Below, piece after piece: positions 44,662 through 54,936 of a stretch of DNA of 64,000 bases; the first letter of the stretch is position 1, and every line of letters starts with the position of its first letter. Source of the DNA: Adenophora triphylla var. japonica (taxonomy: Eukaryota; Streptophyta; Magnoliopsida; Asterales; Campanulaceae); NCBI GenBank assembly GCA_022495995.1, contig JAFEMH010002559.1, positions 267,347 to 331,346 on the forward strand, in the 5' to 3' direction. The position numbers were made by a program, and so were the translations under genes. The notes beneath the pieces are model-generated. The model worked only from the letters and a program-made list of their open reading frames with translations. It had not been told where the DNA came from and ran no database searches.

Positions 44662-45124
44662 TGTTGCTGGTCAACAATGGGAGCGACCGTGTAGCAAGTG
44701 TGGAGCGGCCGTGCATGGCGGCGACAGCTACAAACGGGCCTCAATATATTTTAGGGTTTTTTTAATTATTAGTGTAGGATATTTTGGTCTTTTCATTTAT
44801 AAGTTGTTTTAGGGTTTTATTATTATTTATAGTTGTGTTAGGGTTTTGTAAAAAGGGGAGCTCTGATGATGAATAAAAATTGATATTGGGTGTTTACCCT
44901 TTGTTGCCTAGAAGTGATTAAATTCCTTTTGGATGCCAATTCCTTGTATTGATTAAATTCTACGAGAATTTAAGATCGATTACTGACTATTTGTTTCTTT
45001 CGACTATTGGTATTGATTAAATTCTACTAGTGTTGTGTGAAGATTCAATTACAACAGTAATTGATATCTATCCCAGTCGATTACAACAGTAATCGATTAT
45101 CTATCAAAGTCTTCCGCTACGTCA
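44662..45124 (+). repeat. TRIM LTR, right copy
   Basis: Begins TGTTGCTGGTCAAC after the polypurine tract and ends CGCTACGTCA at the target duplication. Confidence 0.82.
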
Positions 45125-45730
45125 CTATCTCAATTTATGAAGGAACTTCGCAAGGAACATTGGGATGCGGCATTACGGGTTGTGCGTTATCTCAAAAGAA
45201 CACCTGGTTAGGGAATTCTTCTTCGGGCTGATAGTGAGCTCACGCTACAAGGATAGTGTGACTCGGATTGGGCAGCTTGTCCTGTTACTCGACGCACTCT
45301 TTTCGGGTGGCTTGTGTTTCTTGGTCATTCCCATATATCTTGGAAGACGAAGAAACAATCTACTGTGTTTCTTTTCTCTGCCGAGGCCGAATACCGTTCT
45401 ATGGCGGCCCTTACTTGTGAATTGAAATAGTTGAAAGGATTACTATTAAGCTTAGGCGTTCATCATCCCAAGGCGATTGATATCTTTTGCAATAGCCAGC
45501 CGGCTCTACATATTGCTAAGAATCCTGTATTTCATGAACGAACAAAGCACATTGAAATAGATTGCCACTTTGTTCGTGATGCTATTTTGGATGACCTTAT
45601 CTCTCCTTCCTATGTTCCTACCAAAACGCTGTTAGCGAATATTTTTACTAAAGCACTTGGAAAGCAACAGTTTGATTTGCTTGTCAGCAAATTGGGCATT
45701 CTTAATCCCCATGCTCAACTTGAGGGAGGG

Positions 45731-46066
45731 TGTGAAGAAGCTGCTGGTGACGAACTGGAATTAGGGAGCGTCCGCTCCCAAATGAGCAAATCTGCGTATA
45801 AGTTACTGAAATTAGGGAGCGTCCAAGATACGCAGAATTAGGGAGCGTCCGCTCCCAAGGAGGGGGAGCATCCGCTCCCATTGCCGGCCTGTTAGTTTCC
45901 TATTTCAAATAAACATTTGTTTTAGGCTTAGAATTTTATTTTGAGTTGGTCTCTTTTGTTTTTTCTATTGTAACCTATATATTTAGAAGTTGATCAATAA
46001 GAAACTGAAGAAATATAAACCCTAGATTGATTTTCTGCAAAACTCCATCAACTGCAACTTCTATCA
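45731..46066 (+). repeat. 3' LTR of the decayed Copia element
   Basis: Starts TGTGAAGAAGCTGC after a GAGGGAGGG tract; the end near CTTCTATCA is approximate. The first 150 bp carries three short palindromes of the form GGGAGCG-TC-CGCTCCC (45764-45779, 45841-45856, and a variant at 45865-45880) plus one half copy near 45815. Confidence 0.65.
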
Positions 46067-46523
46067 ATTTCAAGTGTGACTCTTGTTATAATAAGTCATT
46101 CATTAATAAAAAATACTCAATTAAAAAAAACTTGTTTGTATCATAATAAAATTGCGTCAAAATATTTCTTTATTTAAAAAATGCAACACTTATTTTAAAA
46201 CTGAAAAGAAAATAGAAAATGTGATATTAAATAATTATTAATATGACAAATGACAATTTAGGGCTTGAATTATAGGAGGTCTTCTAAGCGGGACACGATA
46301 TTATTTCATGGCCCACATTAGGGCTCCAAATGTATTTTTTTTGCCGGTTAAGGGATTTTTGACGAAATTAGTTAAAATTTTAGGTTAAACCCTAATTGCC
46401 ATGCACATGATAGACGAATAAGATGCATTTGATGTTGATTGTCCCTTAAGGGGTTTGAGGAAATTCCAAAAAGAAAGCTACCTTGACCATCTTCCGAAGT
46501 TCTAAATAATCTACGCCCCAGAC
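46067..46523. other. Intergenic spacer
   Basis: AT-rich, no gene, RNA gene or delimited repeat recognised. Confidence 0.5.
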
Positions 46524-47048
46524 TAGACATGTCCAAATAGAATCGGGAACCGACGGAACCGGCAGGTAGAACCGAAACCGGGAACCGGCGAGAACCGGGA
46601 ACCGCCAGAATCGGGAACCGAATGTAACCGGGAACCGGATTGAAACGGTTCGAATACGAATCCACCATATTGGGAATCGAGAAACCGGCGGAACCGGGAA
46701 TCGGCGGTTCCGAAACCGGGAACCGGCGATTGATCAAGGTAAGTTAAATGTAATATTTAGCATTTATTTAGTATTTGTACTTGTAGTGTAGTGTTGTTTT
46801 ATTTAAATTAGACAATAATTTAGATAAATGTTATAATATTTAGCGTCTTTACTGTCTTAAGAGGTTTGAATTTAAAAAAAAAAAAGGTTAGATGGCGATG
46901 GAACCGGTGGAACCGTTGGAACCGAAACCGACTGATAGAACCGGGAATCGGGAACCGTATTAATATGATTCGAATACGGTTCCGGCTATTTGGAAACCGG
47001 GAACCGGCGGTTCTGGAACCGAGAACCGAAACCGTTTGGACATGTCTA
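46524..47048. mobile_element. hAT-type MITE with GGAACCGG repeats
   Basis: Perfect 8-bp duplication CCCCAGAC (46516-46523 and 47049-47056) and termini TAGACATGTCCAAA / (reverse strand) TAGACATGTCCAAACGG, as expected for hAT. Both subterminal regions are dense in CCGGGAACCGGCG-type units in opposite orientation, separated by an AT-rich centre. Non-coding. Confidence 0.88.
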
Positions 47049-47404
47049 CCCCAGACTCCCTTCACGAGTTCCCGAGTTCTTGTAGGTGTTGGCGGAAAGT
47101 TAAATTTATCTTTGAAATATTAAATAATAAACTTTAAAATAAAATGAAGTTATATCATTTAAATTTAAAAATAAATAAATTTAATATAATTAAAAAAAAT
47201 TGGAACACATTAATATATTGATTTGGAATCATTAATATAAATAATCTAAAATAAAAAAAAATAGCATGTACCAAAAAAATTGTATTTAATAATAACTTTT
47301 TACTAATTATTATATCAAAAAATATAATAATTAATAATAAAGTAACTCATTAAAAAAATAAAAATAAAAACTGAAAAAGAGAAAAATAAATGAATAAATA
47401 GCAA

Positions 47405-47442
<38 letters not shown>

Positions 47443-47634
47443 TATGAAATTAGCAAATTATCTTAATTAACACAAAAGAAAGAAAAAGAAGAAAAAAAAA
47501 GGAAAAGAGAAAGAAAAAGAAATTACAAATCTCATCCCACAGGTTTACCAATAACTTTAACATATTTCGTAAAAAAATCCTTTAACCGGCAATTTTTTTT
47601 AACATTTGGAGTCTTGATGTGGCCATTAAATGGG
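47049..47634. other. AT-rich spacer with (AT)n tract
   Basis: No gene. A perfect (AT)n run of about 13 units lies at 47412-47438, followed by an A/G-rich AAAGAAAGAAAAAGAAG stretch near 47473-47520. Confidence 0.6.
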
Positions 47635-48422
47635 GAGCCGGTCTCCTGTGAGAACAGCATGACCCGTCTCATGCATGAGACGGGTCGATCCATGACCCAT
47701 GGAACATGATCCGTCACGTGGCAGTCTTTTATAGGCCATTTTTTTTTTTATATTATTTTTTTCTGAGAAAAAATAATAGTTACCATCTCTTAATGTAATA
47801 ATTTGTATACATTAAAGTAATAATTTGTATACATTAAAGTAATACATATATACAGAAAAGTAATAGTGTTTTTCCCTAAGTTTTCTATGTATTACTTTAA
47901 GTAATAGTTTTTCCCTAACTTATGTATATGAATGTAATAGTTTATACAAGTAAATGTAACACTTTGATAGATGAAATTGTAACATATTTCTATAGATAAT
48001 GTAATACTTTTACATGAAAACATATAGATACCTATACATATGTGTTACAATTATGTACAAATACTATTATATATAAATAGCACGTTTGTTACATTTTAGT
48101 TATAATAAGTATTACTTTTGCCAAACGAAGAAAACTTAGGAAAAAACATTATTACTTTTCTGTATATATGTATTACTTTAATGTATACAAACTATTACTT
48201 TAATGTATACAAACTATTACTTTAATGTATACAAACTATTACTTTATGTTGGCTGAAGGATTGGGCCAAGGCAAATGTGGGCTGATTTCAGCTTGGGCGA
48301 TCGCCCATATGCAAAAAGCTTGGGCGGAGGCGTGGGTTGACTTTGTTGGGCGGGTGATGGGTATGGATCCGACCCATCTCATGGATGAGACGGGTCATGC
48401 TGTTCTCACCCAAGTTTTTGTC
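47635..48422. mobile_element. Mutator-like element with long inverted repeats
   Basis: Perfect 9-bp duplication TTAAATGGG (47626-47634 and 48423-48431). After about 15 diverged bases the ends pair well: GTGAGAACAGCATGACCCGT and CTCATGCATGAGACGGGTC on the left match the complement of the right. The interior repeats a TTAATGTATACAAACTATTA unit, inverted between the halves. No coding content. Confidence 0.85.
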
Positions 48423-48439
48423 TTAAATGGGTACAAATT

Positions 48440-48717
48440 TTTTTTTTGGCGTCCCATTTAAAATGGCACAACCCTAAAAAGAAATTTTTTTATTATTTTT
48501 ATACTCTTCCTATCCCACTCATTCTCTCTTCTACTTTACTTTTACACTCACAACATTCTCTCTCCTAACTATTCCTCCCACTCATTCTTTCTCCTATTTA
48601 ATTTTTCATACTCACAATATTTAACCTTTTTCTATTTCTTACACCACTTTTCTTATTCATTTCTTAATTTCCGTGCTAGGAGATAAAATTGCCCTTTTGG
48701 GCGGGACGGAGGGAGTA
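48440..48717. mobile_element. Stowaway-type MITE lacking its left terminus
   Basis: The right end GGGCGGGACGGAGGGAGTA and interior family blocks are present. On the left the inner arm GGCGTCCCATTTAAAATGGC is present but the CTCCCTCCGT end is missing. Confidence 0.75.
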
Positions 48718-49338
48718 TCAAATAATATCAGGCTCCGCTCAAAAGACGCCCTATGAGTTCAATGAGTTCAAGCCCTAAATTGTCATTGCCTTTATTAATA
48801 TTATATTTTTTTCAGGGTCGACCTTGTTATAAGGCAAGTGAGGCGGTCGACTAGGGCCCCCGAAATTTTAGTCGATTTTAGGGCCCCAAATTTTTTAAGT
48901 TTATTATAAATTTTTTAAATGTTAATCTTAAACAAGTATCTTCTGGTGTCCTATTGGTAGAAGTCTGTGTCATTAAGTTTTATGCTCTTCTTTGCTTCTC
49001 TTAGTGTCTTGAGTTCAATTCCTGGTAGCTACATTATATATTTTCTCTTATGTTTGTTATTTTCTCTTTCCTAATTTTAGTTTTATTTCCTTTCTTTTAC
49101 CTACGGGTAGTACTATATACAAGGCATGATTTTACAAGGCATGTACAAAATGACCAAAATACCCTCATATATATACTTAAAAAAAAAAAAACCCTTCCCT
49201 CCCCCCATTTCAAACGACGGACTGTTCTCTCTCTCTCATAGCGCTGTTCTCTCTCTCTCTCTCTCAAAACAAACGAACGTCGCTCTCTCTTCTCTCTCTC
49301 TCACTCGACGAACGCCCCCATCACCACCGCCGGAAAAC
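48718..49338. other. Spacer upstream of PMD gene, with tRNA-like segment
   Basis: 48820-48900 contains GGGCCCC-rich transposon debris. 48945-49025 has an A-box-like TGGTGTCCTATTGG and a B-box-like GAGTTCAATTCC about 60 bases apart, which could be a decayed tRNA-derived SINE. 49220-49300 is a CT-rich tract that may be the 5'UTR of the PMD gene. Confidence 0.4.
48945..49025 (+). repeat. Possible SINE / tRNA-like remnant
   Basis: Pol III-like A box (TGGTGTCCTATTGGTAG) and B box (AGTTCAATTCCTGG) in the right order. No clear cloverleaf, poly-A tail or target duplication seen. Weak. Confidence 0.3.
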
Positions 49339-49591
49339 ATGAAGACAAACCTCCCTAAAACCGGTGGAAAGTCCGCCTCCTCTCCCGCCGCTCCAAAAGT
49401 AATTATTTTTAACCTAAAATTTCAATTTGAAAACCCAACATTAATTTTATGCCTAAAATGGATTATATAATGCTTAATGTTGTTTAAACGTATCCTAAAT
49501 GGTTCTAATTGCGATTTTGTAACATTAATTTGGGTTTTTTGTTTGAATTGGATACGAATTCGTGTGCCTAAAATTTGAAATTGTCGGCGTG

Positions 49592-49880
49592 CGTTTCGTA
49601 TGAACATATACGAATGGTCACAATCATTTCGGGTATTGGCATACGAAATGTAAACTGATTCATCAGTTTACATTTCGTATGCCAATACCCGAAATGTTGG
49701 TGACATTTCGTATGAACACATACGAAATGTCACCATCATTTCGGGTATTGGCATACGAAATGTAAACTGATGAATCAGTTTACATTTCGTATGCCAATAC
49801 CCGAAATGATTGTGACCATTCGTATGAACACATACGAAATGTCACCAACATTTCGGGTATTGGCACACGAAATGTCAACT
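49592..49880. repeat. Palindrome array in PMD intron 1
   Basis: Two perfect palindromes with 35-bp arms (49625-49659 / 49662-49696 and 49737-49771 / 49774-49808), each with a 2-bp centre, separated by a third (TGGTGACATTTCGTATG ... CATACGAAATGTCACCA). The recurring core is CATTTCGTATG / CATACGAAATG. Confidence 0.93.
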
Positions 49881-50457
49881 GGTTCTTGAATATTAACTGT
49901 CTCTTATTTAATTTTTTGTAGGTACGTAACCCTGCGACGGCCTCTAATAGAAAGAGGAAGGCCGAGGAGGCAGCTGCAGCTAAGGCAGATAAACGGAGCA
50001 AAAAGATTCACGACAAGAATGTCGTGATTGAGGAGCCTGTGGTTGAGGAGAGTGATAGTGAGGGTAGTTATTCTAGTGAGGATTCATCTTCACGTACTCG
50101 GTCCCGGGGTGCATCTGTGCAGGAGGCACATTTATCTAGTGATGATGATGAGGAGGAGGAGGCGGAGGAGGCGGAGGAGAGTGTATCTGTGAGGCCTCGC
50201 AAGAGGCGGGAGGCACGGGGCAGAAAGGGGAAAGGGTCTAAGGATGACCAGTGGCAGCTGAAGAGTAACCCCGGTGGCGGCCCGGAGGAGGTTCAGTTGT
50301 TGTACGGGTTTGATCATCATCGAGCCCGTAAGATATGGGAGAACGCCACTTGTGAGCCGGTGTTGAAGCGCCAAACGAGGCAGCAGATTCTAGATAAGTA
50401 AGTTTATATATGATTTGTTTATTAAATAGCCATTTGCAAAACATTATCAACAATCAG

Positions 50458-50672
50458 ATGACATTTCGTATGCCAACATACGAAATGTTGGTGACATTTC
50501 GTATGTGTCCATACGAATGGTCACCAACATTTCGGGTATTGGTATACGAAATGTAAACTGATGAATCAGTTTACATTTCGTATGCCAATACACGAAATGT
50601 TGGTCACCATTCGTATGAACACATACGAAATGTCACCAACATTTCGGGTATTGGCATACGAAATGTCATCTG
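50458..50672. repeat. Palindrome array in PMD intron 2
   Basis: The same palindrome family as intron 1: about 35-bp arms centred on ACTGATGAATCAGT near 50565, flanked by shorter CATTTCGTATG hairpins, with a few substitutions relative to intron 1. Followed by a Stowaway-like remnant AGAGGGAGTA at about 50684-50693. Confidence 0.92.
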
Positions 50673-51513
50673 AATCTTGAAACAGAGGGAGTATTAATTA
50701 TAATGTTTTGTTTGGAATCAACAGGTTCTCCCATGCTTCTTTACCGGAGGATGATAGAGCTTGGTGGGCTCGTGTTGAGGGTACCGGCCTCCATTTCCTA
50801 CATGATGCTACCATTCGCCGGCCTAGCATGGCGCTCCTAACGGCGTTTGTGGAACGGTGGTCTCCCGAGACTAATACCTTCCACATGCCGTGGGGTGAGA
50901 TGACGATCACTATGCATGACGTCACTCATATCCTAGGTATATTCTTGTTTGTTGTCTATTTTTTATAAATTACATAAATTTTATCAATTTCATAAATTTT
51001 ATCAATTTTATTAATTATTTCATTTTCAATTTGTAGGCATCAGCTGTTCAGGTGGCCCTGTTGGGAAGGCGGATCCAGAGCCTGACGTAGCCGGTATCAG
51101 GGCACGCCTTGAGACATGTCGGAAGGGGACGACCTACTCTTTAGATGGCCTCCGCCGTTCCTTTGAGTCCCCTTCCGACATGACTGACGATGAGCGCGCT
51201 GCTACGTACATCATGTTCCTCCTGGGCTCCACGCTGTTCGTGGACAAGACTCAGGATAAGATGCCCTCTGACTACCTTTCATTGTGCGTGTATATTGACA
51301 GAGTGGGGGCTCTATCCTGGGGGACAGCTGGGTTGGCATATCTATACCGGGAGTTGGGGAAGGCATCTAGATACGGATGCAAGCAGATTGGCGGTTGTTT
51401 GAGTTTTTTGGAGGTAATATTTAACAATCATTTAATAATTACAACATGCATTTATGGTTATAGCATTGTTAACTTATTTATTTCATACATTTGCAGGCCT
51501 GGATATACGAGCA

Positions 51514-52496
51514 TGAAATTGTCTATGGCTAAGAACTTATGAGACGAAACTCACAAGGTGAGATGAAACTCACGGGTGTTGTCCTTAGTGTTAATGACAC
51601 TAACGACGACACTTTCACCAATTCTAGAAAAGCACAAATCAATAGAAATAAATATAATTTGCAGCGGAAATATTAAAGCAATACACAAGAATATAATTTT
51701 TATCAAGTTATATAAATATATAACTTGATGGGTGCCTAAAAGGCAAGACCTTTCTATTAATAATATGAATTCAATACAAGGTCGAGGTTGTTCCTTAATG
51801 ATAAACGAACCCTGATATAAGGAACAACATACACGAATTCTCTCAGTAAATAAACACTCAAAAACCTCACAAAAATATAAAAATCTATATGAAATATTCG
51901 AGTGTTGGACAAAGTGTTGCCGACCTTTGAATGGCAACACTTGAGAGCGAGAATTCTACTTTTCTTGTGCGGATTTGCGTTTTCGAATTGGATGATCTTC
52001 AATGAAGATCCACTGCACTATTTATAGGCCACAAAGTCTTGGAGCCTACTCAAATGATCGGCTAACAGGTTTGGAGTTTGTTTCCTCCATTTATGCCACT
52101 CGCCTCTTTTGTAGGAGACCTAGTCTTCTCTTGCTTCTCTTGCTTGTACCTCTTAGCTTTGGTTGCCTTGTACTCGACTTGTTCTCCCCCGAATAGCTGA
52201 ATAAAATATCTCTGGCTTGGTCATCAATTAAACAAATAAACACATGTTTATTTGTTAATTTCTTCTCCTCTTCGTGATTAACGCACGGGTCATTTCTCTT
52301 TGATTTCAAGCTCATTTTAAGGTGACTAACTACCGTTATATAAACATTAATTTACCCATTAATATTTGTAAAAAATACGATAACTAACTCGGTGTCGTCA
52401 ATTCCAAATGGCAACACTTTTGGCAACACCAAATGGCAACACCGGTTTGCAACACTTGGGATGACATTCATGACAACACATGATCTAACATTAACA
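51514..52496 (-). repeat. 3' LTR of SIRE-like element
   Basis: 983 bp, on the minus strand TGTTAATGTTAG to ACAATTTCA. Differs from the other LTR by scattered substitutions and small indels (for example near 51843 and 51926). A tract of four GCAACAC half-sites lies at 52419-52464. Confidence 0.92.
52391..52476. repeat. GCAACAC half-site array in LTR
   Basis: Reads GTGTCG..., then GGCAACAC four times with 5-10 bp spacing, then TTGGGATGACA. Present in the other LTR at 61856-61930. Half-sites match the internal palindromic modules of the same element. Confidence 0.85.
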
Positions 52497-53177
52497 ATCT
52501 CCCCATAGTTACCGATTTCTTCACAAAATACCAATGTGATGATCTTTTCAAAAACAGGTTAGTCAAACTTAACTAAAACCGAGAAAATGCCACGAGATTT
52601 TGATAGTGGCAACATCAACCTTCGAGCAATGTTTTGAAATATTTTTCAATCCAAAACATCAACCATTAAGCAAATGAAGTATCAAAATCTTTACAAAAAT
52701 CTCCCTTAATACGAATTTAATAATTAAATAAACTAACTATTAAATTCTAAACAACCAACCAACCATTTAACAAAAACCATCCATCATCTTTTGAAGAAAA
52801 TTCCAGCTGAAACAAAGAAAAAAAAACAGAAATAAAATTTGTTTACGCATTACAAACCAAAATAAACCAAATACAATTGTTTTTGTTTCCAACCACCAAA
52901 AACACAAACCATTCGAACCAACCACCATTAAAGCTGCATTTCCGGCTCCTTCACCTCCCTCGAGTTTGTCCCACTAGGCCCGAGCACCATTCCCGGCTCC
53001 ATCATCATCATCACGCCTTGGTGGCTTATCTCCCCCTATGTTGGAAGAAATTAAATCCACCATTTTCATCATGTTAGTGCGCATATCCAACCCTCCCTGA
53101 ATTACTGAGTCAATGTGCTTCACTTGACCATTGAAAAGATTAAGAATCATCGCAAAGCATCAACCATAACGGGAGCA

Positions 53178-53226
53178 AGGTGTTGCCGAAGTGTTGCCGG
53201 TTTCGGGCGACACTTGGGGGCGACAG
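53178..53226. repeat. Palindromic GTGTTGCC module 1
   Basis: GTGTTGCC GA AGTGTTGCC, about 6-bp loop, GGCGACACTTGGGGGCGACA: two direct half-sites facing two inverted ones. Lies in the 3' frame of the SIRE-like element. Confidence 0.85.
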
Positions 53227-54148
53227 TAGCGAGGCGGGCACGGGGAGGAGCATTTGTAACCAAAACCCAAGGTAAATCCCTGTGCCTATCACCTTCAGTA
53301 AAGTGCTTGGTAATTCGATAATACACAGGTCTTTCAGAAAGATTATCACCATTCCAAGGCTTAAGGTTTTGGTACATTAGGACTTGGAAAATAAGGGAAG
53401 GAAAAATGAAGGAGGAGGTCTTTTTCTTTTTGGCCCATGCAGCAAGGTGAGCGAATACAAGTCTCCCAAAATTTACTCTTTGTTTCTTTCCTAATTTATA
53501 CAACAAATTAGCTTGCTCAAAGGTTACGGTGTTTTCATTTGCCGTGGGAAGCCAATTTGTTATACATAACTTGTGTAGCACGCTAAACAAAGAAGTGAGA
53601 TGGGTAGACCTAAAGTGATCAGACCAAATGGTGATTCTCCCTCCAGTTAAAAAGGTGGCTAAGGCATTAGGATCATATTCCAAACTCTCATCTTCGACAT
53701 TAGGGAGGCCGAATGCCTTGTTGATGATCAAGGGATTAAAATCATAGATATTGCCCCTAACAAAAATCTTTCCATAATGAGGGGTATTCCTATCATCAAT
53801 ATTATCCCTAAGATGAGCATAGAAATTCCTAACTACACTTTCAATGTACGATGACACTTTAGTCACCGTAGGCAAAAACATCCTATCCTCCAAAAGCGAT
53901 ACACACCTAACTCCTTGAATTGAGTCACATACATATTCTTTTCATTCAGAATTTTCTTCTCAGAATCTTCAACAAACTTATCTAAATTTGTTTCACCATA
54001 AAATTCATCCGAAAGAAAAGGACGTTCATAAAATCCAAAAGACTCATAATCTGACTTTGTATCCTGAGAGGGATTAGGAGAGTGTACCTCGAGCCATGAA
54101 ATAGGAGAATACGAAGGAGAACTCGATTGTGCTTTGGTCTTGGCGGCG

Positions 54149-54200
54149 GGTGTTGCTTCGGGTGTTGCCATTTCATCGGCAACACTTGGGGCGACACCAC
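54149..54200. repeat. Palindromic GTGTTGCC module 2
   Basis: GGTGTTGCTTCGGGTGTTGC / GGCAACACTTGGGGCGACACC with an 8-bp centre; arms of about 21 bp differ by five transitions. On the coding strand it encodes GVAPSVADEMATPEATP. Confidence 0.88.
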
Positions 54201-54936
54201 CGAAATTTCTCGTTTCTTCTTCAACTTGGGTGAGCTTGACAAGGGTTTCTTCATCTTCCATCCAGGCTTCTTCATCCTCATCAGAAGATGATGAGGGCTC
54301 CTTTGTCTCTTTAAAAGCAGGGTCCGAACCTTCCTCGGACGAAATGTTGAGAGACGAGCTTGAAGAATCCTCCACATTCACCGGATCATCAGCTGTATTA
54401 GATGGTATCTTCGACCTGAATAGAGTTTTGATCCTCTCCGATTGTCTACGCACTCCACCCCTAAAAGAGCTCGAGGCATCAACCGCCTTTCGCTTCTTGG
54501 TCTTCTTCTGAGGGGCGAAGGTGAGCTCTGGAGAAGGTGTAGCTTCAGGAAGGTTGATGGGAATTGGAATTTGAGAAGGATCATATACAACAATTTCCAA
54601 GGATGGTGAGGTTGAGGGTGTGGCCGAGAATGTCGCTGGTGAGATTTCCATGGGAACTGCGACATTTGAGGCGACACTAGAGGGAGCTAGAGGCGAAATT
54701 TCCATGGGTGATGAAATTTGGGGTGAATTTTTGGTGCTTGCCATGGAGGATTGAAGAACGACGAAGAAGGAGCAGGGGAAGGGTTTCTTCTTTCCGCCTA
54801 GAGAGAGAGAGAGCACGGTGAGAGAGAGAGGGTTTAGGAGTGGGTTTTAATGAGTGAATAGTGGAGGGAGTTAATTGATTTGACAAGGTCAAATTAATTA
54901 ATCCTCCAATTATCTCTAAAAATCCCAACAAACTCA

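Larger units (their letters stand above)
43056..45124. mobile_element. TRIM retrotransposon with three LTRs, one inverted
   Basis: 5-bp duplication CTATC (43051-43055 and 45125-45129) in the RNase H region. Order: LTR in minus orientation (43056-43582), minus interior (43583-about 43881), LTR plus (43882-44356), plus interior with primer site TGGTATCAGAGC (44359-44370) and polypurine AAAGGAGGCGAGAA, LTR plus (44662-45124). The outer ends are TGACGTAGC and GCTACGTCA. Short frames inside (for example RVGFIVDQRRELIMEHLT) are remnants without a recognised domain. The whole unit entered as one insertion. Confidence 0.85.
39108..45730 (+). pseudogene. Copia polyprotein, multiple stops and frameshifts
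   Basis: Gag is UBN2-like (39108-39321 and 39601-40300) with zinc knuckle C-x2-C-x4-H-x4-C near 40113-40155. Protease DTGA is near 40459. The integrase zinc region HNRLGHPS...CDTC is near 40840-40935, with core residues around SDNGT (41200) and PQQNERVE (41285). The RT shows QWVYRIK (42250) and YVDD (42698). RNase H is split by the TRIM and resumes at 45130. Stops or shifts occur near 40650, 41080, 41140, 41665, 42070, 42437, 42568, 42808, 45210, 45257 and 45428. Several stops are single transitions from Gln or Trp codons. Non-functional; probably of the Ale/Retrofit-like lineage, though this was not tested. Confidence 0.85.
38990..46066 (+). mobile_element. Decayed Copia element, chimeric 5' side, TRIM-interrupted
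   Basis: Copia order gag, protease, integrase, RT, RNase H on the plus strand. A primer-site-like TGATATCAGAGCC at about 39072 precedes the gag ATG at 39108. The 3' LTR (about 45731-46066) follows a GAGGGAGGG polypurine tract, but its partner is not present on the 5' side. There an unrelated LTR-like end occurs instead, and a TRIM-like piece interrupts gag. A second TRIM is inserted at 43056-45124. Confidence 0.85.
53147..54816 (-). pseudogene. Extra 3' frame of SIRE-like element, transposon-protein-like domain
   Basis: Two overlapping minus-strand frames (53863-54816 and 53147-53893), probably one original frame broken by a single shift near 53.88 kb. The N-terminal part is Pro/Ser-rich and acidic with a KKTKKRKAVD basic patch. 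The C-terminal part has FYAHLRDNIDD, then KIFVRGNIYDFNPLIINKAF, resembling the 'putative plant transposon protein' domain found in accessory frames of plant retroelements. No membrane segment was noticed. The frame contains the SVA-EMATPEAT module near 54.15-54.20 kb. Confidence 0.65.

Noticed and set aside
49126..49470. 114-codon frame covering the PMD start
   Set aside because: Runs from the CT-rich leader into intron 1; the spliced model starting at 49339 is better supported.
53863..53893. Programmed frameshift between the two 3' frames of the SIRE-like element
   Set aside because: No slippery heptamer or downstream structure was seen; other frames of the element are also broken, so decay is simpler.
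54134..54511. Plus-strand 125-codon Ser-rich frame
   Set aside because: Antisense of the accessory 3' frame; composition mirrors it.
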